Shown here: in pieces, positions 9,301 through 16,067 of the stretch
Layout: every line of letters begins with the position of its first letter
How positions within the stretch are numbered: the first letter of the stretch is position 1
Source of the DNA: Caulobacter sp. 73W
GTDB taxonomy: Bacteria; Pseudomonadota; Alphaproteobacteria; Caulobacterales; Caulobacteraceae
Length of the DNA: 64,000 nt
Assembly: GCF_041021955.1 (NCBI RefSeq)
Contig: NZ_CP158375.1
Span: 1,674,001-1,738,000, forward strand
Direction: 5' to 3'
Translations under genes and position numbers: made by a program
The notes under the pieces: model-generated
The model's input: only the letters and a program-made list of their open reading frames with translations
What the model was told of the DNA's origin: nothing
Databases searched by the model: none

Positions 9301-9348
9301 GATGTCATGGGTCGCCAGCTGTCCATCCTGCTGACTAGGACCTGGTAG
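6340..9348 (+). CDS. TonB-dependent outer-membrane receptor with N-terminal STN domain, predicted lasso-peptide transporter
   Basis: A 1002-residue outer-membrane receptor. Signal peptide (about residues 1-32), STN secretin/TonB signalling domain (about 38-95), a TonB-box-like segment (TEIVVTG), a plug domain (about 145-260) and a beta-barrel ending in an aromatic Trp (LSILLTRTW). The STN domain explains the sigma/FecR pair upstream. The isopeptidase gene starts 34 nt downstream. In related Caulobacter/Asticcacaulis clusters this receptor is thought to import the lasso peptide for intracellular cleavage, so the natural ligand is probably the product of the precursors in this cluster. The ligand is inferred. 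Confidence 0.9.
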   Translation: MSNHRSAGQLRRTAMAGVAALALLSAPTIGRAAAAPVFIEAGGLETALLELARQTRSQIFFSTDLVRGKRAPQLNGRLTADEGLERLLAGSGLGYERKADGVRVVVARSSAGRRIAGLEDIPPTGLETVATEAPHQVTEIVVTGSLIRGVEDGASPVVMVEREAMDRAGHATVAEALRNLPQNFAGVASEESFVLGTDRSGKNASHASGVNLRGLGPDATLVLLNGRRLAGVGGSGDFADLSTIPAAAVERVEVLLDGASALYGSDAVGGVVNIILRQAFDGAETRLRVGQAVGGGATELLAAQTVGRTWGSGSALLSYEYYDRGRLGVEEREATRSADLRRLGGSDWRRPYALPGNILGLDAGGYRPLYAIPTLPAGRTLRPGDFQAGQTNLDDYRLGSDLLPSMRRHAAYGVLRQKLSRDIELMMDARVGDRRYDRLTEAPFAIASVGSANPYFVSPNGSASHTVGYSFRRELGPSKASGEIKSLGLTVGANIDLPFNWRLETYGALAREKADTHLRGAINSTFLAEALGSTPDNPATAFSPMRDGYFNLFGSGASNAPGVLAFVGSGYSDNTYKSEVSSVNIKADGPVLELPGGTMRLAVGAQRRWESLKTVGVTALISLPRPTSGVELDRRTDAVFAEINAPLFGASNARPLLRRLELSAAVRRENYSDAGLATSPKIGVVWSPAETLTVRTGYGESFRAPGLREAGDRAAIGQVLRNRNGVQVLALQFTGGNPDLAAQTASSTTVGVEYRPAWAPRLQLTADAFSIAFKGRIGAPVSETPASALTDPSLAPFVELISPATNAAHLARVNALLASPNFNLQAVFPPEAYGAIIDARNVNAARIEVEGVDLAARYAFSRGQHDFSVSGEASHIRSYRRQITSAAPFVQLSDTLGYPVDWRGKLNLNWTLGELGAGLTANYVGSYASETGARIGAWTTVDAQVRFQPRRGLLRSTSLALTARNLLNEQPPFYNSPFGVAYDPGQSDVMGRQLSILLTRTW

Positions 9349-9382
9349 CCCCACTCCCCGCCTCCCACTGAAAGTCGACACC

Positions 9383-11800
9383 ATGCGCCCGCTTCTCGCG
9401 GCCGCCATCGCGGGCCTGTGCCTTGCGAGCGGCCCTTCGTACGCCCGCCCCTTCACGATCGAAGACTTCCTAGCATTGGAAGATATCGGAGAGGCGGCCA
9501 TCACCGATGACGGGCGCTGGCTGATCTTGGAGCGCCTGCCGCCGTACGGACAGGTCGGCGACTTTGGGACAGACGCCTGGTTGAGACTGGGCGGACGAAA
9601 GCTGCTTGTTGCAGACCTGAAGGCGGCCCAGCCCGCCCTGGAGCCGCTGTTCGCGCAGGCTCCCGGGGCGGGTTACGTGGCCGGCCCCATCTCGCCGGGC
9701 GGTGAGCGGATGGTGGTCTATAGACTACACGCTCGGACCTGGACCATGGGTGTGGTCGATCTTAGTACCCGCAAGGTTCGGTGGTTTGAGTTGGCGGTGG
9801 AGCGTCAATCGATCGCCCGGACCGCACAGTGGCGTGACGACCGCAATCTGGTCGTCATCGCCGCGCCCGCCGGCGCGGGGCCCTCCATGCTGCGACGCGA
9901 GCTTGCGCCAGCTACGCTTCTTCCCGCCTTCTGGCGGGCTACGGCGAAGGGAGAGACGGCGGTCTCCGCGATCGGCGCCGGGCGTTGGCTAACCCTGAGG
10001 ACGAGGACGCCTGACACCCGGATCATCGAAGTGGATGTGGCTGACGGCGCCGAGCGATTAGTCGCGGAAGGTCCCTTCCTCGATCTCGAACTCTCACCCG
10101 ATAGCAGCAGCCTCGCCGTTCTGACGCGAGAGGAGGATCTGCCCCCCGCCCGCGAGCTTGTAAGCGCCGTGCTGCCCTATCGCGTCGGACTTCGTATCGT
10201 CGATCGCCTGTCGGGAGAGACGCGCATTCCTTGCGGGCAATGCGATCATCTACCCCACCTCATGAGCTGGTCCTCCTCGGGACACGAGGTGTTGAGCTTT
10301 GCTCGCGAGCAGGGGCGTAGCTGGGAGGAAGGTCGGTTCATGCGACTGAACCGTTCCGGTTCAGTCCAGGTGATCGATGAGGGAAGGCCGAAGCTTGCCT
10401 ATCACGTCACCACTGGCAAGACCGCCTCGGCCTTCTGGATGGGTGACGATCCAGCGGTGCTGGTGACTTCCGCAGACGGTCGGGCCCAATGGCGGTTGGC
10501 GACCCGCGATGGTTCGATCGATCTGACCCGGCGTTTTGCGACGACGCCGGCGCGGCCCGTGGCCGCCGATGCTCGCTTCGCCTGGTTTCTGCAAGGCGGC
10601 GCGCTGTGGCGCACTGACCGTCGGGGCGTCGCGTCGCCCGTCGTCAGCCGCGTCAAGGCGGTCGCTCCCGGGGCCGCGTTTGGTGACGGCGCGCGCGCCA
10701 CCTGGTCTTCTCCACCAAGCTTCGCAGACCTTCGGCTTGATCGGGGATCCGCGTCCAGTGGTGTGGTCGAGTTGTCGGCGCCCGCCACGCAACGAACTGT
10801 GGCTGCTCGTGGGGGAGCGGCCCTTGTCGCGTCGACCGATGATCGTGGGGTGAGGCGTTTGACGTTGCACTCGGCCGCCGGCAAGCCCGCGACGCTCTTG
10901 ACGCTCAACCGCCACCTTGGCGCCGTTGACCCGGTACGCATGGAGCAGATCAGTCACGTCGGTCGATCAGGGCGACCGCTGTTCTCCTGGCTCTTCCTGC
11001 CGTCTGACACTTCGGCGCCGCCACCCGTCGTCGTCGTTCCTTATCCTGGTCCTGCTCGCGGCGCCCCGTCGACATCGTTCTTGCCTGGCCAGGAAAACCC
11101 GATCGCCAATGTCCAATTGCTTGTCGGCGCCGGCTACGCGGTTCTGCAGCCGAGCCTACCGCTGGAGGCGGGTGATCGAGAAACGATCCACCACGTCGCC
11201 GAGGACATCCTGGCGATCGTCGACGCCGCTGCGCAGCGCGAACTGGTCGACGGGCAGCGCGTGGCGCTTTGGGGACATTCCTTCGGCGCCTATACGGTCA
11301 TGATGGCTGCGACCCAGAGCCCTCGGTTCGCCAGCGTCATCGCCATGGCCGGGATCTACGATCTGGCGAGCGTGCGCAATGTCGGTCCGCTTCACGAAAG
11401 GCTCGATCCACGCCAGGGCGCGTCGATCGCCTGGACCGCCGGCTGGACGCAGGACGCACAGGCCAACATGCGCGCAGGGCCCTGGGCGCATCCTGACGAT
11501 TATGTTCGCAACAGCCCGCTGTTCGCCGCCGATCGGATCGTCGCTCCAGTAATGCTCGTGCACAACGATCTGGACTACATCCCTCCATGGCAGGCGGAGC
11601 AAATGTTCGGCGCGCTGCATGCGCAGGACAAGGATGCGGTGCTGCTGACGTATTGGGGCGAAGGCCACGGCGTTCGCAGCCCCGGCAACCTGCGCGACCT
11701 CTACGTTCGGGCCTTAGACTGGCTCGATCGCGGCTTCAACGGCGCGCCGCGAGGCGCCCTTCCCACACCCGCACCCAGGCCTCCATCAGCGAAAAGGTAA
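9383..11800 (+). CDS. Lasso peptide isopeptidase, S9 prolyl-oligopeptidase family (AtxE-like)
   Basis: An 805-residue protein with a signal peptide (cleavage near SYA-RP), an N-terminal beta-propeller region and a C-terminal alpha/beta-hydrolase domain. The predicted catalytic triad is Ser633 (GHSFG), Asp731 (HNDLDYIPP) and His762 (GEGHG). In lasso clusters such enzymes hydrolyse the isopeptide bond that closes the macrolactam ring and so unthread or linearise the peptide. It sits next to the TonB receptor, as in astexin and caulonodin loci. Its last 65 nt overlap the convergent cyclase gene. Confidence 0.92.
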   Translation: MRPLLAAAIAGLCLASGPSYARPFTIEDFLALEDIGEAAITDDGRWLILERLPPYGQVGDFGTDAWLRLGGRKLLVADLKAAQPALEPLFAQAPGAGYVAGPISPGGERMVVYRLHARTWTMGVVDLSTRKVRWFELAVERQSIARTAQWRDDRNLVVIAAPAGAGPSMLRRELAPATLLPAFWRATAKGETAVSAIGAGRWLTLRTRTPDTRIIEVDVADGAERLVAEGPFLDLELSPDSSSLAVLTREEDLPPARELVSAVLPYRVGLRIVDRLSGETRIPCGQCDHLPHLMSWSSSGHEVLSFAREQGRSWEEGRFMRLNRSGSVQVIDEGRPKLAYHVTTGKTASAFWMGDDPAVLVTSADGRAQWRLATRDGSIDLTRRFATTPARPVAADARFAWFLQGGALWRTDRRGVASPVVSRVKAVAPGAAFGDGARATWSSPPSFADLRLDRGSASSGVVELSAPATQRTVAARGGAALVASTDDRGVRRLTLHSAAGKPATLLTLNRHLGAVDPVRMEQISHVGRSGRPLFSWLFLPSDTSAPPPVVVVPYPGPARGAPSTSFLPGQENPIANVQLLVGAGYAVLQPSLPLEAGDRETIHHVAEDILAIVDAAAQRELVDGQRVALWGHSFGAYTVMMAATQSPRFASVIAMAGIYDLASVRNVGPLHERLDPRQGASIAWTAGWTQDAQANMRAGPWAHPDDYVRNSPLFAADRIVAPVMLVHNDLDYIPPWQAEQMFGALHAQDKDAVLLTYWGEGHGVRSPGNLRDLYVRALDWLDRGFNGAPRGALPTPAPRPPSAKR

Positions 11801-13424
11801 GCAGCACGCTGAGGTCCGCCCGCTGGATCATCTGACCAGGCTCCAGCATCGCCCGCACCGCGGCCGGATCGACAAGCTCCATCTGCACGAGCCGGCCGGT
11901 GGCCAGGTATTGTCCGATCACGCCGGCGTTGGCGGCGACGTGGCGAGCATAGTAGCTGCTGAGCAGGCCTTTGGATTTTCGTTCGACGATGGAGGCTGGC
12001 AGCGACGTCTTGAACGCTTCGCGCACCAGCGCTCTGTCGCGCGTTCCCCCAGTCAGCAAGCTCGCTGGGATCGCGAGGCAATGCTCAACGATGGGCTGGG
12101 AGAGCAATGGGTGGATAAGCGCCGCCGCCTCGGCGCGCCTGCACGGACCTAGGAACGCCTGACTGTTGTAAAGCGCATCGCCCTGCAGGGCCTTGGCGGG
12201 AGTTATTCCCCCCGGGGCCCGCCTTCTCCAGCGACGGGTGTCCATCGTCAGGGGCGAACCTGCATCCGCCAACTTGCCGCCATCAGCCCACAGCGATCCA
12301 GCCACGGCTCCAACCACCGACCATACTGTTGATCCCTGCCATCGGGCGAGATCCGCCCACAGCGCCAGGGCGTCCTTGCGCCCTTCCCCAAACAACGGAT
12401 CGGCGCCGATGAGCGGACTTGGCATTTGGTAGAAGACAGCGTCGCCGCCCTGCCCCCCAAATACAGCGTCCGCGCCTGCCTCGGCCAAGCGATGAGCTAA
12501 GTCCGCGTCGCTAGCGGCGTCCAATCCCGCAGTGGCGGGGCGAAGACCTTGAGCGGCGCTCTCAAGCACCTGAACGTTGAAGGGCTCGGCAAGCTTGGCG
12601 ACGTAGGTGATTACTAGATCACGCTTGCGGGCAAGGTCGGCGACGTAGCGGCGCTCGTCCGCGCCTCGTGTATCCTCGTGATAGTTGACCGTAAGTCTTG
12701 GCCGCGCCCCCGCCCGAACGAGGCTGTCAGCCACGATAGCTGAGTCCAGCCCTCCGGAGACTTCGCATCCAAAATTCTGGAACCGGCCAGCCCAGCTTGT
12801 GATGCAATGGTCGATGCGGTCTCGCAAAGCGTCGGGAGCGAGCGCGCCTGGAACGTTGCCTGGTCGGCAGAAGCTCTCCCAACGCCAGACCTGCCTGTTG
12901 CGTCCGTTTCGAAATACGGCCCCGGCGGCCACCGTGTGAACGCCGATGAGGGGACTCAAACCAAAAGCCTGCGGCTCGCGCCTGAGGAATCTTGCGACGG
13001 CGACGGTATCGATGCGCGTGGCGGCAGGGAGGCTCTTGTCGAGACACGGCGGCGCGGCCGATGAGACGACCTGAAGCCCATCACGCTCCCAGGTAAAGAC
13101 GTCGATAAATCCCAGGGGGGATCGCAATACCGAACCGTCGCGCCATATGGCGACGTACCGTCCCCAAGCCTGGCGGCAAAGACGTTGCGCCCCCTCCTCA
13201 GGCTCTTGCGACAGCGCCTGCCCAGTATCTCCAAACACCTGCCCGACAAGCACGCCGCTCTCGCCGGTCGTCACGTCGAGATCGCTCGACGCCCAAGCGA
13301 CAATTCCGGGCTGCCTGACACGGGGTTGGCCAAAGGCACGATTCAGGTGGACCTCGATCGGCTGAGCCAAACCGAGAGCGCGTTCGTCATCCGGATCGAA
13401 CAGGAAGGCGACATAGCCTCTCAT
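11736..13424 (-). CDS. Lasso peptide macrolactam synthetase (C protein, asparagine-synthase-like)
   Basis: A 562-residue ATP-dependent cyclase. The N-terminal third is a degenerate glutamine-amidotransferase domain that lacks the Cys2 nucleophile of true asparagine synthetase (it starts MRGYVAF). The C-terminal part is a synthetase domain with the pyrophosphatase loop SGGLDS at residues 223-228. It adenylates the ring Glu side chain and joins it to the new N-terminal amine of the core. It overlaps the B gene by 4 nt (ATGA), so the two are co-translated. Confidence 0.94.
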   Translation of the reverse strand: MRGYVAFLFDPDDERALGLAQPIEVHLNRAFGQPRVRQPGIVAWASSDLDVTTGESGVLVGQVFGDTGQALSQEPEEGAQRLCRQAWGRYVAIWRDGSVLRSPLGFIDVFTWERDGLQVVSSAAPPCLDKSLPAATRIDTVAVARFLRREPQAFGLSPLIGVHTVAAGAVFRNGRNRQVWRWESFCRPGNVPGALAPDALRDRIDHCITSWAGRFQNFGCEVSGGLDSAIVADSLVRAGARPRLTVNYHEDTRGADERRYVADLARKRDLVITYVAKLAEPFNVQVLESAAQGLRPATAGLDAASDADLAHRLAEAGADAVFGGQGGDAVFYQMPSPLIGADPLFGEGRKDALALWADLARWQGSTVWSVVGAVAGSLWADGGKLADAGSPLTMDTRRWRRRAPGGITPAKALQGDALYNSQAFLGPCRRAEAAALIHPLLSQPIVEHCLAIPASLLTGGTRDRALVREAFKTSLPASIVERKSKGLLSSYYARHVAANAGVIGQYLATGRLVQMELVDPAAVRAMLEPGQMIQRADLSVLLTFSLMEAWVRVWEGRLAARR

Positions 13425-14044
13425 GCCCGAACCCGCATGATGGGCTCGTAGAGTAAGACGCGATCTAGGGTATCGCTAAGAACCAGATCTTCCTTCTGCA
13501 GCCAGCAGTGTGCGGAGAACGGCCAAGTCCGCACGCCGAACACCCAGTCGACCTTGATGTGGGAGGCTTGCAAAAGCCGAAGCTGGAGAAAGCAGCGCTT
13601 CAGGCAAAGACCCTGGAAGGCAAGCCAAGGGCGTACATGCATGAAGCAGCTGCTCAGCTGTGCGGCGCCGTCAGGGGAAAGATCATCGCAGCGCTGGTTG
13701 CGAGCCGTTGAAATCAGTCTGGGGAATGAGAGGGCATGGAAGGCGAGGCCAGCAGCGGCCAGTTGGGGCGCCCACCGCGCGATCATCATGGTGGGCGTGA
13801 TGCAGTTGGCCAAATCCCGGGTCGGCGGAATGAAGAGGGACGCCAGGCGTGACCCAGGAGCGGCGAGGCCCATCTCATGGAGTTGGGACGCCAGATGCTC
13901 ATCCTCTATCGTGAGCTCGCCGCCCGGCGCCGCGCTGATCTGCTCGGCGGCGCCCTCCAGGCACAGGTACTCACCATCGCGCTCATTCAGTAGGACGATA
14001 TCGAGGCCAATGACGGCGACATGGATATGGTCGAGGAACGTCAT
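13421..14044 (-). CDS. Lasso peptide B protein: fused RiPP recognition element and leader peptidase
   Basis: A 207-residue protein. Residues about 1-85 form a PqqD-like RiPP recognition element that binds the leader. Residues about 90-207 are a transglutaminase-like cysteine peptidase. The predicted triad is Cys147 (in GLCLKRC), His179 (FSAHCW) and Asp191 (VLSD); its spacing of 32 and 12 residues equals that reported for McjB of microcin J25. The motif usually written CLPRS reads CLKRC here. The gene follows precursor 1 after a strong hairpin and overlaps the cyclase gene. Confidence 0.94.
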   Translation of the reverse strand: MTFLDHIHVAVIGLDIVLLNERDGEYLCLEGAAEQISAAPGGELTIEDEHLASQLHEMGLAAPGSRLASLFIPPTRDLANCITPTMMIARWAPQLAAAGLAFHALSFPRLISTARNQRCDDLSPDGAAQLSSCFMHVRPWLAFQGLCLKRCFLQLRLLQASHIKVDWVFGVRTWPFSAHCWLQKEDLVLSDTLDRVLLYEPIMRVRA

Positions 14045-14054
14045 GCGAAAGCAA

Positions 14055-14082
14055 AGCGGCGACCGCTTACGCGGCCGCCGCT
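14055..14082 (-). terminator. GNRA-loop hairpin between lasso precursor 1 and the B gene (attenuator or RNA-stability element)
   Basis: On the minus-strand transcript a 12-bp stem (AGCGGCGGCCGC with GCGGUCGCCGCU, one G-U wobble) closes a GUAA tetraloop, followed by UUGCUUU. It lies 7 nt after the precursor 1 stop and 10 nt before the B start. Similar hairpins between lasso precursor and biosynthesis genes are known to keep precursor mRNA in excess; this role is inferred here. Confidence 0.75.
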
Positions 14083-14089
14083 CCGACGC

Positions 14090-14200
14090 TCAGGCTTGAT
14101 AGCGCAGAACGCCGCCGAACTCTTCGTCCGGGCCGCCCGTCGGCGCGCAGGTGACTTGCTTGGCGCGGCCCAGAGCGACGATGGTGATCTTGGTGTTCAT
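14090..14200 (-). CDS. Lasso peptide precursor 1
   Basis: A 36-residue precursor, too short for routine gene calling. Leader residues 1-18 contain the GxxxxxT motif (GRAKQVT) with Thr17 at the usual -2 position and Cys18 at -1. The predicted core is APTGGPDEEFGGVLRYQA (18 residues) with Ala1 as N-terminus and Glu8 or Glu9 as ring acceptor. Glu9 is preferred because Ser1/Ala1 caulonodins use a nine-residue ring. A good ribosome site (CAGGAGAACAGTC) precedes the ATG. Core pattern A-P-x-G-x3-E-E-x-G-G-x3-Y-x-A is shared with precursor 2. Confidence 0.93.
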   Translation of the reverse strand: MNTKITIVALGRAKQVTCAPTGGPDEEFGGVLRYQA

Positions 14201-14311
14201 GACTGTTCTCCTGTCTTGGCTTCATCAGCGAAGCCGATGACAGGGTCGAACCGCTCACTTGTATGGTCGAGTTATATGCAAGGATCGAAGTGCTATATCG
14301 CCGTCGGCGAA

Positions 14312-14339
14312 TGCGGCGGCCGGTCACCCGTCCGCCGCA
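14312..14339 (-). terminator. GNRA-loop hairpin after lasso precursor 2
   Basis: On the minus-strand transcript UGCGGCGG pairs with CCGCCGCA (8 bp, perfect). Inside, after one A/G mismatch, CGG pairs with CCG around a GUGA tetraloop. It begins 6 nt after the precursor 2 stop and is followed by AUUCGCC, not a U-tract, so an RNA-stabilising or attenuating role is as likely as termination. It parallels the hairpin after precursor 1. Confidence 0.65.
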
Positions 14340-14345
14340 CCAAGC

Positions 14346-14456
14346 TTACGCGTCGTACCAGGTCATTCCGCCCAGTTCTTCAAACTGGATGCCGATCGGC
14401 GCCCTGGTGAGCTTCTGGGCGCGTCCGAGGCGGATAAGCGTGATGGATTTCGACAT
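14346..14456 (-). CDS. Lasso peptide precursor 2
   Basis: A 36-residue precursor. The leader (1-18) has the GxxxxxT motif GRAQKLT with Thr17 at -2. The predicted core is APIGIQFEELGGMTWYDA, 18 residues, Ala1 with Glu8/Glu9 as ring acceptor and bulky Trp15 and Tyr16 in the tail as possible steric plugs. The ribosome site is GAGGAAAG, 4 nt before the ATG. It is the promoter-proximal precursor, about 95 nt after the GntR gene. Leader similarity to precursor 1 (LGRA and the Thr position) indicates both are processed by the same B and C proteins. Confidence 0.94.
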   Translation of the reverse strand: MSKSITLIRLGRAQKLTRAPIGIQFEELGGMTWYDA

Positions 14457-14550
14457 GGTTCTTTCCTCGTCAGTGTGACCGGCCGATCGCCGGCTCTCCA
14501 TCGCCGCGCCGCTGCGACCTATAGCCAAGTCCTATGCGCCGATCGGCGGT

Positions 14551-15189
14551 CTATTTTGGAGGATCGTCCAAGGCGGTCGTCACGGCATGGGCGTATGGCG
14601 TGCGGCGGCGAAAGTACGACGCGACGGTCGACCACAGCTGATCACGGTCACCGCGATCATAAGCATCGGCGAGGTCCCGCGCTTCCGCGCCGGCGTCTGG
14701 CAAGAGACGCGCTTCGACAAGGCGATACGGCCTTAGCCGGTCCGACACACGATATTCGGCGGCAAGAACATGCTGGTTGCCGCTTTCGCGCATCAGCTGC
14801 CTGAAGATTCCCTCGACGAAATCGACGAGCACAGCCTCGCGAGCAGAGCCCGCTCCAAGTTGCGTGTCGAGCGTAAGACGGGTGTCGGACACCGCCAGAG
14901 GCGAGGCGCCCGGCGCCGTCATCAAGGCGTAGGCGACATAAAGACTGTGCAGCCTTCCCAAATGCAGCCAGTCCTGCGCGTTGGACGTCCAGACGAAGTA
15001 GCCGCCCTCCCGGCGGTCGATCAGTCCTTCGCCTGCGAGGCGAGCAAGCGCTTCGCGGATCGGTGTCTGACTTAGACGCTTTTGTCTGGCCAGTTCAGGA
15101 ACCGAAAGGTGTGCTCCTGGCCGCAGTTCGCCATCGCGTAGCGCTGCGCGAATTTCCCTGAGGACACGTTCGAAGGGCGTGGAGCGCAT
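14551..15189 (-). CDS. GntR-family regulator of the lasso biosynthetic arm
   Basis: A 212-residue protein with an N-terminal GntR winged helix (residues about 5-70: LREIRAALRDGELRPGAHLSVPELARQKRLSQTPIREALARLAGEGLIDRR in outline) and a shorter helical C-terminal domain related to FCD. It is co-oriented with and just upstream of the precursors; related lasso clusters often carry a GntR gene at this place. A perfect 12-bp palindrome CGCCGATCGGCG (14537-14548) lies just after its stop codon, and TATAG-like promoter elements sit before precursor 2. The effector is unknown. Confidence 0.85.
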   Translation of the reverse strand: MRSTPFERVLREIRAALRDGELRPGAHLSVPELARQKRLSQTPIREALARLAGEGLIDRREGGYFVWTSNAQDWLHLGRLHSLYVAYALMTAPGASPLAVSDTRLTLDTQLGAGSAREAVLVDFVEGIFRQLMRESGNQHVLAAEYRVSDRLRPYRLVEARLLPDAGAEARDLADAYDRGDRDQLWSTVASYFRRRTPYAHAVTTALDDPPK

Positions 15190-15459
15190 AGGCGATGCTG
15201 ACCAACCAAGACGGTGCGTCTAGTCCACAGTCGCAGCGCGGCGTTGTCGATAAGCCAGCCTCCAAAGTGATTGCTTCCACTCGCGTGGCGCATCGCGACC
15301 GTAGGCGGCGTAACGAACTTGCTCATCTTGCCCCCTCAGGCTGCCACTTTGTGACAACCGGGCCGTCACATGGTGGTTCACGATATACCGGGGGTTGAAA
15401 CGCAGCCTTGATTGTGCAGCCTACCCGACACAACGAGTAACAGGTCTGCTTTGTAATCG

Positions 15460-15954
15460 ATGGCGAACGAGGGCGATCCCGAACCCACCTTGGCGGAAAT
15501 CATCAAGCTTTCAGTGGGGAGTCTGCGGCGCTATCGCGGAATGACGCGTCAGCAGGTGGCCGACGCGATGGGCGTAGGGATTAGAACCTACGACCGCTTT
15601 GAGAACGGCGAAGGCGGCTTCGAATTCAAGCGATGCGTCGTATTCTGCAGAGCGATCGGAGGAGCCGACCCATATGCCTTGTTTTTTGGGGTGCTCGCTA
15701 AAGACGCACACCTGGCGCTTGCGGCCGCCGACAACAAGATGATGCTCGCCATCATCAGCCTAACCTTGAACCTGTCGGCTCGACTTCGCGAGGACGTCGG
15801 GTTGCTCAAGGCGCAGCCGATCGTATCGGCAGCGACCACGATGATGGATGGGCTGTACGCGAAAGCGAAGGAGCGAGACGTGTTCTCCGCCGACTGGCTA
15901 GAGGAACACGAACGCCGACTACGAGCCTATCTAGAGCCCGATGAGCCGGAATAG
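15460..15954 (+). CDS. XRE-family helix-turn-helix regulator of unknown role
   Basis: A 164-residue protein with an HTH_3 domain near residues 12-65 (SLRRYRGMTRQQVADAMGVGIRTYDRFENGEG). The C-terminal 95 residues are helical and not recognised. It stands alone between the lasso GntR gene and a histidine kinase on the other strand. The 270-nt gap before it shows no recognisable gene. It is not closely related to the two small XRE proteins at 4214-4676. Confidence 0.75.
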   Translation: MANEGDPEPTLAEIIKLSVGSLRRYRGMTRQQVADAMGVGIRTYDRFENGEGGFEFKRCVVFCRAIGGADPYALFFGVLAKDAHLALAAADNKMMLAIISLTLNLSARLREDVGLLKAQPIVSAATTMMDGLYAKAKERDVFSADWLEEHERRLRAYLEPDEPE

Positions 15955-16067
15955 CGCCCAATAGCTCGCCGCAAGGTCGATCGTGCGGGACTCGTTATGT
16001 CCGGCCTGCAGTACTGGCGGCCGCTCGACGCAGTTCGCGGGCCGTGGAGAGCGCTGCCCCCCTGCCG

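Noticed and set aside
14537-14548. Palindrome CGCCGATCGGCG after the GntR gene as a GntR operator
   Set aside because: Similar GATC-centred GC-rich palindromes are frequent in such genomes and there is no second copy, so I did not call it a site.
15072-15326. Minus-strand 84-codon frame overlapping the GntR start
   Set aside because: It overlaps the GntR N-terminal domain in another frame and shows no recognisable features.
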